Both the position numbers and the translations under genes were made by a program. DNA of 64,000 nucleotides from Pseudomonas sediminis (GTDB taxonomy: Bacteria; Pseudomonadota; Gammaproteobacteria; Pseudomonadales; Pseudomonadaceae), in contig NZ_NIQU01000008.1 in the NCBI RefSeq assembly GCF_002741105.1, forward strand, positions 1-64,000. The letters run 5' to 3'. The notes under the pieces are model-generated. The model searched no databases, was not told the DNA's origin, and worked only from the letters and a program-made list of their open reading frames with translations. Below are positions 15,519 to 24,374 of this stretch, in pieces (the stretch's first letter is position 1; each line of letters begins with the position of its first letter).

Positions 15519-15534
15519 GGACGAACGTTCGTCC
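15519..15534. repeat. 16-base perfect palindrome after prrF
   Basis: GGACGAACGTTCGTCC is fully self-complementary. It stands between the prrF terminator and the 3' end of the NTF2-like gene. Without a loop or T-run it is a poor terminator; a protein-binding site or a remnant of a repeat are both possible. Confidence 0.5.
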
Positions 15535-15565
15535 TGCTGTCTCCAGCCGATACCCCTAGCCGGAT

Positions 15566-15973
15566 TTAATCGTCGACCTGCGCCAACCAGTCCGGCAGGT
15601 TGAAATGCAGACTGATGCGCGTAATCAGCCCATTGCCGATTTCGAAGAACGCGCCCACCCGTACCTCGTAACGCTGCCCGCAGGCCTCCGGCAGCCCATC
15701 GTCGGTCGCCAGGTACTCGCCAATGACGCGGTACTCGCAGGCAGCATGCCGCCCCTGTGGTTCGGCCAGAATCACCAATGCATCGACCGTCTCGCGATAG
15801 CAATGCAGTTGCCGCTCGAGAAAAGCGGCGAAGGCGTCGCGCCCGTGCTCGGCGAACCCCTGATTGGGCTCCAAAATCAGCTCGTCACTGACCCGTGCCA
15901 GGCAGGCACGAATATCCCGATCATTGAGGGCGTTGAAATAACCTTGCAGCAGGTCGCGGACGTCAGTGGACAT
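15566..15973 (-). CDS. NTF2/SnoaL-like small protein
   Basis: A 135-residue protein with the nuclear-transport-factor-2 or ketosteroid-isomerase-like cone fold pattern (VRDLLQGYFNALNDRDI at the start, then LEPNQGFAEHGRDAFAAFLERQL, and a C-terminal beta-rich stretch). Such proteins often have polar ligand pockets, but no substrate can be read. The ATG at 15973 (MSTDVRD) is preferred to a frame reaching into phuW. It lies 61 bases downstream of phuW on the same strand and may be cotranscribed with the phu operon. Confidence 0.8.
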   Translation of the reverse strand: MSTDVRDLLQGYFNALNDRDIRACLARVSDELILEPNQGFAEHGRDAFAAFLERQLHCYRETVDALVILAEPQGRHAACEYRVIGEYLATDDGLPEACGQRYEVRVGAFFEIGNGLITRISLHFNLPDWLAQVDD

Positions 15974-16034
15974 AGGGCAGACTCCAGAGCGGCAAAGCGC
16001 CAAGGATACCTTGCGGTCTGCCTGCGAAAGGCGG

Positions 16035-16919
16035 CTAGGGTCGCAGTTTGGCGCAGTGATCCTGCGCAGGCTGCGCGGCGGTGAACCAGACGTAGTCAGC
16101 CATGGACGCGTCCATCGCACGGCCGACCTCGGCCAGTATCAGCACCACATTGCCGGTCTGCGCATCGAGATCATCCAGGTGCAGCGGCACGCCGAGGTCC
16201 TTGCGCACGTGGAAGGCGCCAGCCAGCAGCAGGCTTGGCTGCGGTGCGGCCAACAGCGCCTCGGCCATGCGCCGGTCGCGCTGCTGCTGCACGGCGAGCA
16301 TCGCCGGCAACTGGCTGTCCGGCAGCAAGTCGCAGTGCGATTCGCGGATATCCGCCAGCAAACGCGCCTGCACCTCGCCTGCGCTGGAGCGCTCGCCCTG
16401 CAAGGTCGGGCGCTGGCGGTAGATCTGCATGATCTCGGCACGGTCCAGATTGGCCGCGAGCAGGGGATAAGGTTGACGCAACTGATGCTGCACCAGCGGT
16501 CCGTACAGCGACCAATCCCATCCCGACTGCCAGGCCAGCGCGTCGAACGGATCTGCAGGCACCTGCCCTGTGCGTGCAGCGGCCTGGGCCTGATCAACCC
16601 TGCTCTGCTGATCGGGATTGAGCATCTCCATCAGCACACTGCCCTGCGGGCGTTGCCGGGATAGCTCACGCGACAGCCAGAGCTGCACGGCATGGTGATC
16701 GGGATTGTCATGCTGTTCACCAACCAACACCCGCTGGGCCGGCGCCAGGCGACTCAGCAGCTGCTCAGGACTGATGGTTTGCCCACTGGCAAGATCGACG
16801 ATACGGCCCAGGTCGGCATGCTCGCGGCCCAGTGGGGCGAGGGGCGCCGGGGGCGGTAGCACATCTCGACTCTGGCAGGCGGCCAGCAGCATCAGACAAC
16901 TCAGCAGAACCACTCGCAT
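16035..16919 (-). CDS. phuW: PhuW, ChaN-type heme-uptake lipoprotein
   Basis: A 294-residue lipoprotein (lipobox LLAAC, cysteine near residue 15) of the ChaN/DUF399 family, whose Campylobacter member binds heme as a dimer. Family motifs VLVGEQHDNPDHHAVQLWL and LLAGAFHVRKDLGVPLHLDDL are visible. I chose the ATG at 16919 with GGAG seven bases upstream; an upstream TTG is less likely. It is the last gene of the phuSTUVW run and corresponds by position to PhuW. Confidence 0.88.
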   Translation of the reverse strand: MRVVLLSCLMLLAACQSRDVLPPPAPLAPLGREHADLGRIVDLASGQTISPEQLLSRLAPAQRVLVGEQHDNPDHHAVQLWLSRELSRQRPQGSVLMEMLNPDQQSRVDQAQAAARTGQVPADPFDALAWQSGWDWSLYGPLVQHQLRQPYPLLAANLDRAEIMQIYRQRPTLQGERSSAGEVQARLLADIRESHCDLLPDSQLPAMLAVQQQRDRRMAEALLAAPQPSLLLAGAFHVRKDLGVPLHLDDLDAQTGNVVLILAEVGRAMDASMADYVWFTAAQPAQDHCAKLRP

Positions 16920-16934
16920 CGAACTCTCCAAGGC

Positions 16935-17702
16935 TCAGCGTGCGACGATCAGGGGATGGCCGCGCTCGGGGTGAGTCTGCACCAGCACCTCCAGGCCGAA
17001 AACGGCCTGCAGTGGCTCGGCCCGCAATACCTCGGCAGGCGTGCCCAGTGCATGCGCCCTGCCCTGCTCCAGCAACAACAGGCGATCACAGTAACGCGCA
17101 GCCAGATTGAGGTCGTGGAGGATCACCAGCACTGCCGCACCGGATTCAGCCAAACGACGAACCGCCTGCAGGCAGGTGTGCTGATGCAGGGGGTCGAGCA
17201 TCGAGGTTGGCTCGTCGAGCAGCAGAATCTGCCCCTCGCCGCCCGGCCACAGCTGCGCCAGCACTCGCGCCAGGTGCACGCGCTGACGCTCACCACCGGA
17301 CAGGGCCAGGTAGCTGCGCCCGGCCAAATGCGCGGCATCAGCTGCGTGCAGCGCCTCCTGGACGATCTGCGCATCGCGCACGCGCCCGCTGTCGTGAGGC
17401 AGACGGCCCATGGCGACCACCTCCTCGACGCGGAAGGCGAAGTTCAGGCTCGAACTCTGCGGTAGCACGGCCAGGCGCCGGGCGCGCTCCGGCCCCGACC
17501 AGTCATCGAGCGCGCGCTGCTCCAGCGTCACCTGCCCGGCACTGGCCGGCAACTCGCCGGTCAGCGCTGCCAGCAAGGTGCTCTTGCCCGCACCATTCGG
17601 CCCCAGCACACCCAGCACTTCGCCTGGACGCAGCTGCAGATCGATGCCACTGAGCACCACACAGGGCCCGCGGCGAACTTCCAGCTGTTCGACCTGCAGC
17701 AT
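16935..17702 (-). CDS. phuV: Heme ABC transporter ATP-binding protein
   Basis: A 255-residue ATPase that powers heme import across the inner membrane. Walker A GPNGAGKS (34-41), signature LSGGERQRVHLAR and Walker B ILLLDEPTS are all intact, with a D-loop MLDP and switch histidine (VILHDLN). It overlaps the phuU stop codon by one base and precedes phuW, a standard HmuV/PhuV setting. Confidence 0.96.
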   Translation of the reverse strand: MLQVEQLEVRRGPCVVLSGIDLQLRPGEVLGVLGPNGAGKSTLLAALTGELPASAGQVTLEQRALDDWSGPERARRLAVLPQSSSLNFAFRVEEVVAMGRLPHDSGRVRDAQIVQEALHAADAAHLAGRSYLALSGGERQRVHLARVLAQLWPGGEGQILLLDEPTSMLDPLHQHTCLQAVRRLAESGAAVLVILHDLNLAARYCDRLLLLEQGRAHALGTPAEVLRAEPLQAVFGLEVLVQTHPERGHPLIVAR

Positions 17703-18742
17703 CAGCTTCGCCCCCGCACCAACAGATAAAGAAAGAACGGTGCGCCGATCAGCGCCGTGACGATGCCGATCGGCAACTCGGCAGGTGCCAACGCCAGGCG
17801 TGCAACCAGATCAGCCAGCAGCAGCAGGCTGGCACCGGCCAGTGCGGATGCCGGTAATAGCAAGCGATGATCGGGGCCGACCAACAGACGCATCAGGTGC
17901 GGAACCACCAGCCCGATAAAGCCGATCAGGCCGGCGGCGGCTACTGCTGCGCCGACACCTAGCGCCGTGCAGAACACCAGCTCGCGCTTGAGGCGCTCCA
18001 CATCGAAACCGAGATGGCGCGCCTCCGACTCGCCCAGCAGCAGCGCGTTCAGCGCTCGTGCCCGCCGCGGCAACCATAGCGCCACGGCCAGCGTTGCCAG
18101 CAACAACGGCCAGAGCCGTGCGTAACTGGCGCCATTGAGACTGCCCAGGTTCCAGAACGTCAGGGTACGCAACGTCGCATCGTCAGCCAGATAGGTGAAC
18201 AGGCCGATGGCCGCGCCAGCGAGTGCGGTCAAGGCAATGCCGGCTAGCAACATGGTCGCCACGTGGGTCTGCCCATCACGCCGGCCCAGGCGGTAGACCA
18301 GCGCCGTCACCAGCAAGCCACCGACGAAGGCACAGACCGACAGTAGATAAGGCGCGAAGGCTTCGGGCAAACCGCCGAACGCGGCGCCGCCAACGATGGC
18401 CACCGCAGCGCCGAGTGCGGCACCGCTGGAGACGCCGACCAGGCCAGGGTCCGCCAGAGGGTTGCGAAACAGCCCCTGCATCGCCACACCACAGAGCGCC
18501 AGCACCATGCCCACGGCGAGCCCGAGCAGCGTGCGCGGCATACGGATCTGCGCCAGGATCAATTCCGCCTGCTGCACCGACGCATCTGCTGCAAGCGGCA
18601 CGCCCAGCAGACGCAGCGCGGCACGCAGAGTGTCGCCCAGCGGCAGGCTGACCGGGCCGAGCGCCAGCGAGAACCACAGCGCAAGCACGAGCAGTAGGCC
18701 CAGTGCGATGAACAATGGGCGCGTCGAAAGAGGTGAGGTCAT
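17702..18742 (-). CDS. phuU: Heme ABC transporter permease
   Basis: A 346-residue FecCD/BtuC-family permease with about ten hydrophobic segments. Typical motifs are LALCGVAMQGLFRNPLADPGLVG near residue 85-105 and GFIGLVVPHLMRLLVGPDHR in the C-terminal third, the latter being the contact region for the ATPase. It overlaps phuT by four bases (ATGA) and phuV by one, showing tight translational coupling within the phu operon. Confidence 0.96.
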   Translation of the reverse strand: MTSPLSTRPLFIALGLLLVLALWFSLALGPVSLPLGDTLRAALRLLGVPLAADASVQQAELILAQIRMPRTLLGLAVGMVLALCGVAMQGLFRNPLADPGLVGVSSGAALGAAVAIVGGAAFGGLPEAFAPYLLSVCAFVGGLLVTALVYRLGRRDGQTHVATMLLAGIALTALAGAAIGLFTYLADDATLRTLTFWNLGSLNGASYARLWPLLLATLAVALWLPRRARALNALLLGESEARHLGFDVERLKRELVFCTALGVGAAVAAAGLIGFIGLVVPHLMRLLVGPDHRLLLPASALAGASLLLLADLVARLALAPAELPIGIVTALIGAPFFLYLLVRGRS

Positions 18743-19635
18743 GGCGCGCGTTTGGCTTCAGCTGTCAGAGAGTGGCTGGCAGGATAAAAGCCTGCGCCGA
18801 GCATCGCCAGCCCATCCGGCACACGCGGTCCAAGACCGCCGACCAGCAGGGTCGGGTCGAGCGCCAGCAAACGCCCCTCACGCGCCGCACGCGTACCGGC
18901 CAGGGCCGGGTTCTGCTGCAGCAGGGCCTGCCTCGCGGCATCGCCTTCAAGGGCGCGATCAGCGACCACCACGACCTGTGGGTCTAGCGCCAGCAGTGCT
19001 TCACTGGACAGCGCCTTGTAGCCATTGTGACTGGCCAGGTTGCGCCCACCGGCGCGACTGATCAGCCAGTCGGCCGCCGTATCGACGCCGCCCACCAACG
19101 GGCTGCCACCGGCGTGCCCGAGCAACAGCAACACACCGGGCGCTTCCTGGCTGCGCTGGGCCTGCTCGACCCACTGCTGCTGAGTCTGCAGACGCGCCTG
19201 GTAATCGGCGAAGGCGCGTTGCGCTGCCGCTTCATCCCCGAGCAACTGGCCCAGACGTTTCAGGTTGGCCTGCAGGCTGTCCAGCTCCGCGCGCGCCGTC
19301 AGACGTTCGATACGCACGCCGGCTGCAGCCAGTTGCTCGAGTACCGGCGGCGGGCCCATCTCCTCGCTACCCAGCAGCAGGTCCGGGCGCAGGGCGAGAA
19401 TGCCCTCGGCAGCCAGTTGCCGTTGATAACCGACGCTGGGCAGCTTGGTCAGCGACGCCGGATGACGACTGGTGGTATCGACACCCACCAGTTTGCTCTC
19501 GCCGCCCAGCAACACCACCCACTCACTCAGGGCACCGCCGGAACTCACCCAGCGCTGCGGCAATGGCTCGGCAAACGCCATATTGGGAAACAGCAGGACA
19601 GCCGCCAGGCCGCCCAGAATATTCGCAAGACGCAT
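18739..19635 (-). CDS. phuT: Periplasmic heme-binding protein
   Basis: A 298-residue substrate-binding protein that carries heme from the outer-membrane receptor to PhuUV. A signal peptide is visible (MRLANILGGLAAVLLFPNMAFA). The body has the two-lobed, helix-backbone binding fold (RWVSSGGALSEWVVLLGG, SVGYQRQLAAEGILALRPDLLLGSEE), and the tyrosine in LPSVGYQ is the expected heme ligand by family analogy. The start at 19635 removes 17 unlikely residues. The stop overlaps the phuU start. Confidence 0.95.
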   Translation of the reverse strand: MRLANILGGLAAVLLFPNMAFAEPLPQRWVSSGGALSEWVVLLGGESKLVGVDTTSRHPASLTKLPSVGYQRQLAAEGILALRPDLLLGSEEMGPPPVLEQLAAAGVRIERLTARAELDSLQANLKRLGQLLGDEAAAQRAFADYQARLQTQQQWVEQAQRSQEAPGVLLLLGHAGGSPLVGGVDTAADWLISRAGGRNLASHNGYKALSSEALLALDPQVVVVADRALEGDAARQALLQQNPALAGTRAAREGRLLALDPTLLVGGLGPRVPDGLAMLGAGFYPASHSLTAEAKRAP

Positions 19636-19689
19636 GGTCTCGACTCCTCGAACGTGACATCGACCGGCCCCGCTGGGAGCCGGCACGGA

Positions 19690-20754
19690 TCAGGCCAGCA
19701 CCGGCAGTGACTCGGCCAGCTCGCGCCAATCATCACGCTCGGCCATACCGGGCTTGCGTGCGCCGAACAGCTGAATGACCAGCTCGCCCTCGGCATCGAA
19801 GGCTTCCAGGCTGGTGATCACGCCATCGACGCTAGGCTTGCGCACGCGCCACAGCTCGACCACACCACGGGTCTGCAGGTGCAGGTTGAAGTCGGGGTCA
19901 AGTACGTTGAACCAGCTGTCCATCCAGCGCAGGTTGTGCACCGGGCCAGTGTGGATCTGGATGCAGTGACGGTTACCGACGAACACCATGATCGGCACTT
20001 CACGGGCAGCGGCCTGCTCCATCAGCACTGTCAGCTCGGAGGTCGCCAGCGGCTGCGCCCATTGCTCACCCGCCAGGCGCAACGCCTGGGTGCGCGCGAC
20101 TTCATGCTTTTTCAGCAGGGCGAAGAAATGGTGGGTGTCCTGCAGTGTCGACCAGCCCTCACGCAGCGCCTGGCTGTCGACCTCCGCATCGGCCTTGCGC
20201 GCTGGTGCGGCTGGCGGTGGCAGCAATTGCAGCTCGGCATTCTGCTCGCCGGCGAAACGCTCGACCAACGGCTGCCAGGCGCTTAACTCGCTGTGCTCGG
20301 TCAGGTAGACCTTGTGCACGGCGACGCCCTGTTGGTCGAACACCTGGATGCTGCGTTGGGTGCCCTTGGCGGTTTCCTCGGCGATGGCGAACACGCTAGC
20401 CCAACCACCGAGGAACAGGCGCAGGTCGATGTCGGCAGACACCACCAGGCCCATCTGCCCGGATGCGGCAACGCTCACTTCACGGTACAGCCCCTTGCGC
20501 TCATGGACGCAATGCTCGTTACGCGTCAGCACCATGACCCGACCGAGCTCGCCAAGCGCCGGCAGCAACGCGGCCCAATCCGGGCGCAGGCGCTGCGCGT
20601 CGATGCCCAAGCGGCTGGCGGTCAACTCGGCCTCGCTGACACCTAGCTGCGCCGCTGCTTCCCTGGCGCGCAGACGGGGCTGCTGATCACGCAGCGTTTG
20701 CCAGGCCTGGTAAAGACCGGCAGCCGGCGCTGCCAAGTTATTTGCGGTACTCAT
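19690..20754 (-). CDS. phuS: Cytoplasmic heme-trafficking protein PhuS
   Basis: A 354-residue HemS/ChuX-family protein built of two similar halves. In Pseudomonas PhuS takes heme from the transporter and hands it to heme oxygenase HemO; in enterobacteria HemS degrades or stores heme. The region TGPVHNLRWMDSWFNVLDPDFNLHL contains a histidine in the place of a family heme ligand. PhuS has also been reported to act at prrF, whose gene lies nearby here. The ATG at 20754 has GAGGAAATCCC upstream. It is first in the leftward phu operon. Confidence 0.95.
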   Translation of the reverse strand: MSTANNLAAPAAGLYQAWQTLRDQQPRLRAREAAAQLGVSEAELTASRLGIDAQRLRPDWAALLPALGELGRVMVLTRNEHCVHERKGLYREVSVAASGQMGLVVSADIDLRLFLGGWASVFAIAEETAKGTQRSIQVFDQQGVAVHKVYLTEHSELSAWQPLVERFAGEQNAELQLLPPPAAPARKADAEVDSQALREGWSTLQDTHHFFALLKKHEVARTQALRLAGEQWAQPLATSELTVLMEQAAAREVPIMVFVGNRHCIQIHTGPVHNLRWMDSWFNVLDPDFNLHLQTRGVVELWRVRKPSVDGVITSLEAFDAEGELVIQLFGARKPGMAERDDWRELAESLPVLA

Positions 20755-20835
20755 CGGGATTTCCTCTCTCACGGGCAGTTACCACCACCGTCGGCGACGC
20801 GAACGAGTACCGACACGGCAGTGCAATTTGAGAGA

Positions 20836-20866
20836 ACGATAATCTACCTGAGAATTATTTGCACCA
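20836..20866. promoter_or_regulatory. Fur-box-like site between phuS and phuR
   Basis: The intergenic region contains GATAAT (20839-20844) and CTGAGAATTATTTGC (20848-20862). The latter shares TGAGAATT with the prrF Fur box and has about 10 of 15 matches to the matching part of the Fur consensus. A minus-strand promoter TTGGTG-17-GATTAT overlaps it and could serve phuS. One site could therefore control both divergent units by iron. Confidence 0.7.
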
Positions 20867-20946
20867 AATAAGTAATCTGGTTAACGTCTTGCGCCGTCGC
20901 CAACCAGGCAGTCGCAGAGCTGCCACGCATGCACCGGAGTACCACC

Positions 20947-23157
20947 ATGCACGTTCGCCCGCCCTTCGCTCGCCGCTCCTGGCTCGCGCTGCTGTTGCTG
21001 TGCCCTTCGCTGGCTCTGGCTGAAACGCCAGCCGAGCTACCCGCTGTCGAGGTCACTGGAGTGGCGGCCAAGCAACCGCTGCCGACCACGACCCAGACCG
21101 ACGCCCAGACGCTGGAACGCCGACAGATTCGCAGCTTCGATGACCTGTCGCGCCGTGCCGAGCCGGGACTGAACTACAACCGCAGCAACAACAGCATCAA
21201 CATCCGTGGTCTGGACCGCGACCGTGTGCTCACCACCCTCGATGGTATTCGCATGCCCTGGCTGAACGACGCCGTGCGCGAGGTGAACGGCGGTCTGGAC
21301 AGCATCGACTTCCAAAGCCTGTCGTCAATCGATGTGGTGCGCGGCGCCAACTCCAGCCAGGTTGGCTCAGGCGCCCTTGGCGGAGCGCTGCAATTGCGCA
21401 CGCTGAACCCGGACGACCTGCTGGGCGACAAGGACGAGTTTGCCGGCATGATCAAGAACGACTACGACAGCGCCGACCGCAGCTGGGGGCTCAATGCCGC
21501 GCTGGCCGGCCGCTTCAACGACACCTCCTGGTTGCTCCAGGCTGGCGGGCGCAAGGGGCACGAGCTCGATAACCAGGGCAACCGTGATGTTCTGGGCAGC
21601 CAGCGCACCGAAGCCAACCCCAGTGACACCGATCAGCACAGCCTGCTGCTCAAGGTTCAGCAGAAGCTCGGCGGCGGGCACCGCGTCGGTGTGACCGCCG
21701 AACTGTTCGAGCGCACCGAGAACATGGATAGCCGCATCAACCAGGGCACCGCCAACTATCCACGGCACTATGAAACCCGCGAGAGCAACGAGCGCAAGCG
21801 CCTGTCCTTCGACCACCAGTACCGTGCCGAGAGCAGCGACAGCCTGCTGGATTGGGCCGACACCATCGTCTACTGGCAGAAGCTGCGTCGCGAAGACGAG
21901 GTGGACGCCACTCGCGCCGGAACCCTCGCCGGACCGTTCGGCCGTAACAACGAGATAGAGAAAACCCAGTACGGCATCAACGGCAGCCTGGGCAAGCAAC
22001 TGGGGCAGCACAACCTGACCCTGGGTGCGGAGTGGAGCCGCATCGAGGCCGAGCAGTACAGCGGCGGCTACGATGCCTGCCCCAGCGTACTGGTACCGCC
22101 CTTCCCGCCGCGCCCGGACAGCACGCCCGCCGGCATCTACTTTTCCTGCATCAACCTGCACACCAATCAGGCCGAAATGCCGAAGACGCCGGGCAACCTG
22201 TACGGCCTCTACCTGAAAGACGACATCGCCCTCAGCGACACACTGACCCTGACGCCAGGCGTGCGCTATGACCGCTACGAGTACAAACCCAAGAGCGGCA
22301 CCAGCGGTTACGTGCTGGCCGGCGACAGCGTGATGCTCACCGAAAACAAGGACTCCAACTGGGCCGGCAGCCTGCTGCTGACCTGGCAGGCGCACGAGCT
22401 GGCGACCCTCTACGCGCAATGGGCGCAGGGCTTCAAGGCGCCGGACGTCAACGAGCTGTACAGCACCTTCACCAACTCCGGCATGGGCTACGCGCGCGTC
22501 GGCAACCCCAACCTCAAGCCCGAGGAAAGCACCGGCTACGAAGTCGGCGCGCGCCTGGGCGACCAGCATCTGGGCGGCTCCGTCAGCCTGTTCGACAACC
22601 GTTACAAGAACTTCATCGACAGCATCACCGCCAACGAAGAGGACTATGGCTTCCAGGCCGGAGAATTCCCGACCTTCTTCGAGGTGATGGAGAACCGCGA
22701 CAAGGTGCGCATCTACGGCGCCGAAGGCACCGCGCATTGGCAGTTCGCACCCTCCTGGCAAGCCTGGAGCTCGGTTGCCTGGGCCGTGGGCAAGGACCGC
22801 GAAACCAAACAACACCTGAACTCGGTCGCCCCGCTGACCGGCACCCTCGGCCTCAGCTACACCCAGCAGCACTATGGTGCGGACCTGATGCTGACCGCCG
22901 CCCGCCGTCGCGACAAGGTCGAGAACGACAGCGACTTCAAGGCCCCCGGCTATGGCGTGGTCGACCTCACCGGTTACTGGCAACCGGCAGCGCTGGATGG
23001 CGTCCGGCTGCAAGCCGGTCTGTTCAACCTGTTCGACAAGAAGTACTGGAACGCCCTCAATGTGCCCAGCATTGGCGGCCGCACCACACCTCAACCGGTC
23101 GACTACTACAGCGAGCCGGGTCGCACCTTCCGCGTGTCGGCCTCCTGGCAGTTCTGA
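20947..23157 (+). CDS. phuR: TonB-dependent hemoglobin/heme receptor
   Basis: A 736-residue outer-membrane receptor. A signal peptide (about 1-26, ending LALA) leads to a plug domain (QIRSFDDLSRRAEPGLNYN, NIRGLDRDRVLTTLDGIRMPW) and a 22-strand barrel with the FRAP-like and NPNL-type region (GFKAPDVNELYS, NPNLKPEESTGYEVG) typical of heme/hemoglobin receptors, ending in aromatic F. PVEV-type TonB box lies near residue 31-35. ATG at 20947 has GGAG eight bases upstream, better than the ATG at 20929. Divergent from phuSTUVW. Confidence 0.95.
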   Translation: MHVRPPFARRSWLALLLLCPSLALAETPAELPAVEVTGVAAKQPLPTTTQTDAQTLERRQIRSFDDLSRRAEPGLNYNRSNNSINIRGLDRDRVLTTLDGIRMPWLNDAVREVNGGLDSIDFQSLSSIDVVRGANSSQVGSGALGGALQLRTLNPDDLLGDKDEFAGMIKNDYDSADRSWGLNAALAGRFNDTSWLLQAGGRKGHELDNQGNRDVLGSQRTEANPSDTDQHSLLLKVQQKLGGGHRVGVTAELFERTENMDSRINQGTANYPRHYETRESNERKRLSFDHQYRAESSDSLLDWADTIVYWQKLRREDEVDATRAGTLAGPFGRNNEIEKTQYGINGSLGKQLGQHNLTLGAEWSRIEAEQYSGGYDACPSVLVPPFPPRPDSTPAGIYFSCINLHTNQAEMPKTPGNLYGLYLKDDIALSDTLTLTPGVRYDRYEYKPKSGTSGYVLAGDSVMLTENKDSNWAGSLLLTWQAHELATLYAQWAQGFKAPDVNELYSTFTNSGMGYARVGNPNLKPEESTGYEVGARLGDQHLGGSVSLFDNRYKNFIDSITANEEDYGFQAGEFPTFFEVMENRDKVRIYGAEGTAHWQFAPSWQAWSSVAWAVGKDRETKQHLNSVAPLTGTLGLSYTQQHYGADLMLTAARRRDKVENDSDFKAPGYGVVDLTGYWQPAALDGVRLQAGLFNLFDKKYWNALNVPSIGGRTTPQPVDYYSEPGRTFRVSASWQF

Positions 23158-23294
23158 GTTCCACTTGGCGCAAGGATGCGCCCTCCTCCTTCTTGCGGGA
23201 TAATCCGCCCGCCTTGCGGCGCTATGCGCCACCTTCTTCCTGCCGGAGGAAGGTCATCCGAGGTCGTCGACCTTCACGCTAACGGGAAACCGCG

Positions 23295-23612
23295 ATGATT
23301 CGCTTGTGCGCCCCACAGGAACTGGCCGAGGGTCAGAGCCGGGGCTTCGTGCTCGACCAGTTGAACCTGCTTGCAGTACGCAGGGACGGTCAGGTGCACG
23401 CCTATATCAACCGCTGCCCACATCGCGGCATTGCCCTGGAGTGGCGGCCAGACGACTTTCTCGATGACAGCGGCAGCCTGATCCGCTGCGCGACTCACGG
23501 TGCGCTGTTTCTGATCGAGAGCGGTGAATGCGTGGCTGGCCCGTGCGAGGGCCAGGCGCTGCAGAGGCTGGCGTGCAAGGAAGACGCGAACGGAATCTGG
23601 ATTGCGCCGTAG
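23295..23612 (+). CDS. Rieske-type [2Fe-2S] ferredoxin
   Basis: A 105-residue single-domain Rieske protein. Both cluster boxes are present: CPHRG (C and H near 41-43) and CATHGALF (C and H near 70-73), with the usual two-cysteine, two-histidine ligand set. Stand-alone Rieske ferredoxins donate electrons to oxygenases or nitrite reductases, but no partner is adjacent. It could share in the iron theme of the phu region, which is only inference. Its TAG stop lies in the left arm of a palindromic repeat (23608-23671). Confidence 0.9.
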   Translation: MIRLCAPQELAEGQSRGFVLDQLNLLAVRRDGQVHAYINRCPHRGIALEWRPDDFLDDSGSLIRCATHGALFLIESGECVAGPCEGQALQRLACKEDANGIWIAP

Positions 23613-23671
23613 GATGCGCTGTGCGCACGGCGTTCCCAAAGCAGTAGCCGGTGCGCACAGCACACTCTACG
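23608..23671. repeat. Palindromic intergenic repeat, copy 1
   Basis: A 64-base element with arms GTAGGATGCGCTGTGCGCAC and GGTGCGCACAGC..CTCTACG, which are mostly complementary to one another; each arm also contains an internal GTGCGCAC palindrome. It fills the space between convergent genes. The left arm supplies the TAG stop of the Rieske gene and the right arm supplies the TAG stop of sfsA. Copy 2 is at 27182-27255. Confidence 0.8.
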
Positions 23672-24374
23672 TCAGGACATCCAGCCGGCGCACCAGGGTG
23701 ATCCCTTCAGGGCTGAGCTCGGCGCCGTAGGCCAGCACCTCCACACCCGCAGCCTTGGCATCACGCAATCCCGCCCCGTAAGTCGGATCGATTTCCTCCG
23801 CGGCGCGCACGGCGCGAATGCCGGAGAGATTCACGCAATACAGCTGCACCGTGCGCACACCGGCACGCGCCAGCGCGGCCAGCTCGCGCAGGTGCTTGGC
23901 ACCGCGCTGCGTCACTGCATCGGGAAAGGCCGCCACATCGCTGCCATCGAAGCCCAGCGTCACGCTCTTGACCTCGACAAAGGCCGGCCCGTCCGGGTAA
24001 TCCAGACGAAAATCGGCGCGGCTGTTTTCCACCCCGTAAGCCACCTCGCGCTTGAGCGCGGTAAAGCCAGCCAGTTCGCGGATTACGCCGGCACGCAGCG
24101 CTTCTTCCACCAGCGCGTTGGCCCGTGCGGTGTTGATGCAGGCCAGGCGCCCCTGCGGCGTTTCGCTGATTTCCCAACTGCCCGGCAACTTGCGCTTGGG
24201 ATCGTTGCTGCGGCTGAACCATATCCGACCGCCTTCGCTCATGCAGTTGAGCATCGAGCCGGTGTTGGCGCAGTGGATGGTCATCTGCTCGCCGCTGGCC
24301 GTCTCGATATCGGCGAGAAAGCGCTTGTAGCGGCGCAACAGCCGCCCTTCCTCCAGCGGCGGATCAAAGCGCAT
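23667..24374 (-). CDS. sfsA: SfsA family nuclease-like protein
   Basis: A 235-residue protein of the SfsA family (sugar fermentation stimulation), first linked to maltose gene expression in E. coli. It contains an OB-like N-terminal part (FLADIETASGEQMTIHCANTGSM) and a restriction-nuclease-like core with the residues D, E-x-K (RADFRLDYPDGPAFVEVKSVTLG), suggesting nucleic acid binding or cleavage. Its start overlaps the end of the aminotransferase gene by 11 bases; the shared frame shows cotranscription. True role in Pseudomonas is unknown. Confidence 0.93.
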   Translation of the reverse strand: MRFDPPLEEGRLLRRYKRFLADIETASGEQMTIHCANTGSMLNCMSEGGRIWFSRSNDPKRKLPGSWEISETPQGRLACINTARANALVEEALRAGVIRELAGFTALKREVAYGVENSRADFRLDYPDGPAFVEVKSVTLGFDGSDVAAFPDAVTQRGAKHLRELAALARAGVRTVQLYCVNLSGIRAVRAAEEIDPTYGAGLRDAKAAGVEVLAYGAELSPEGITLVRRLDVLT

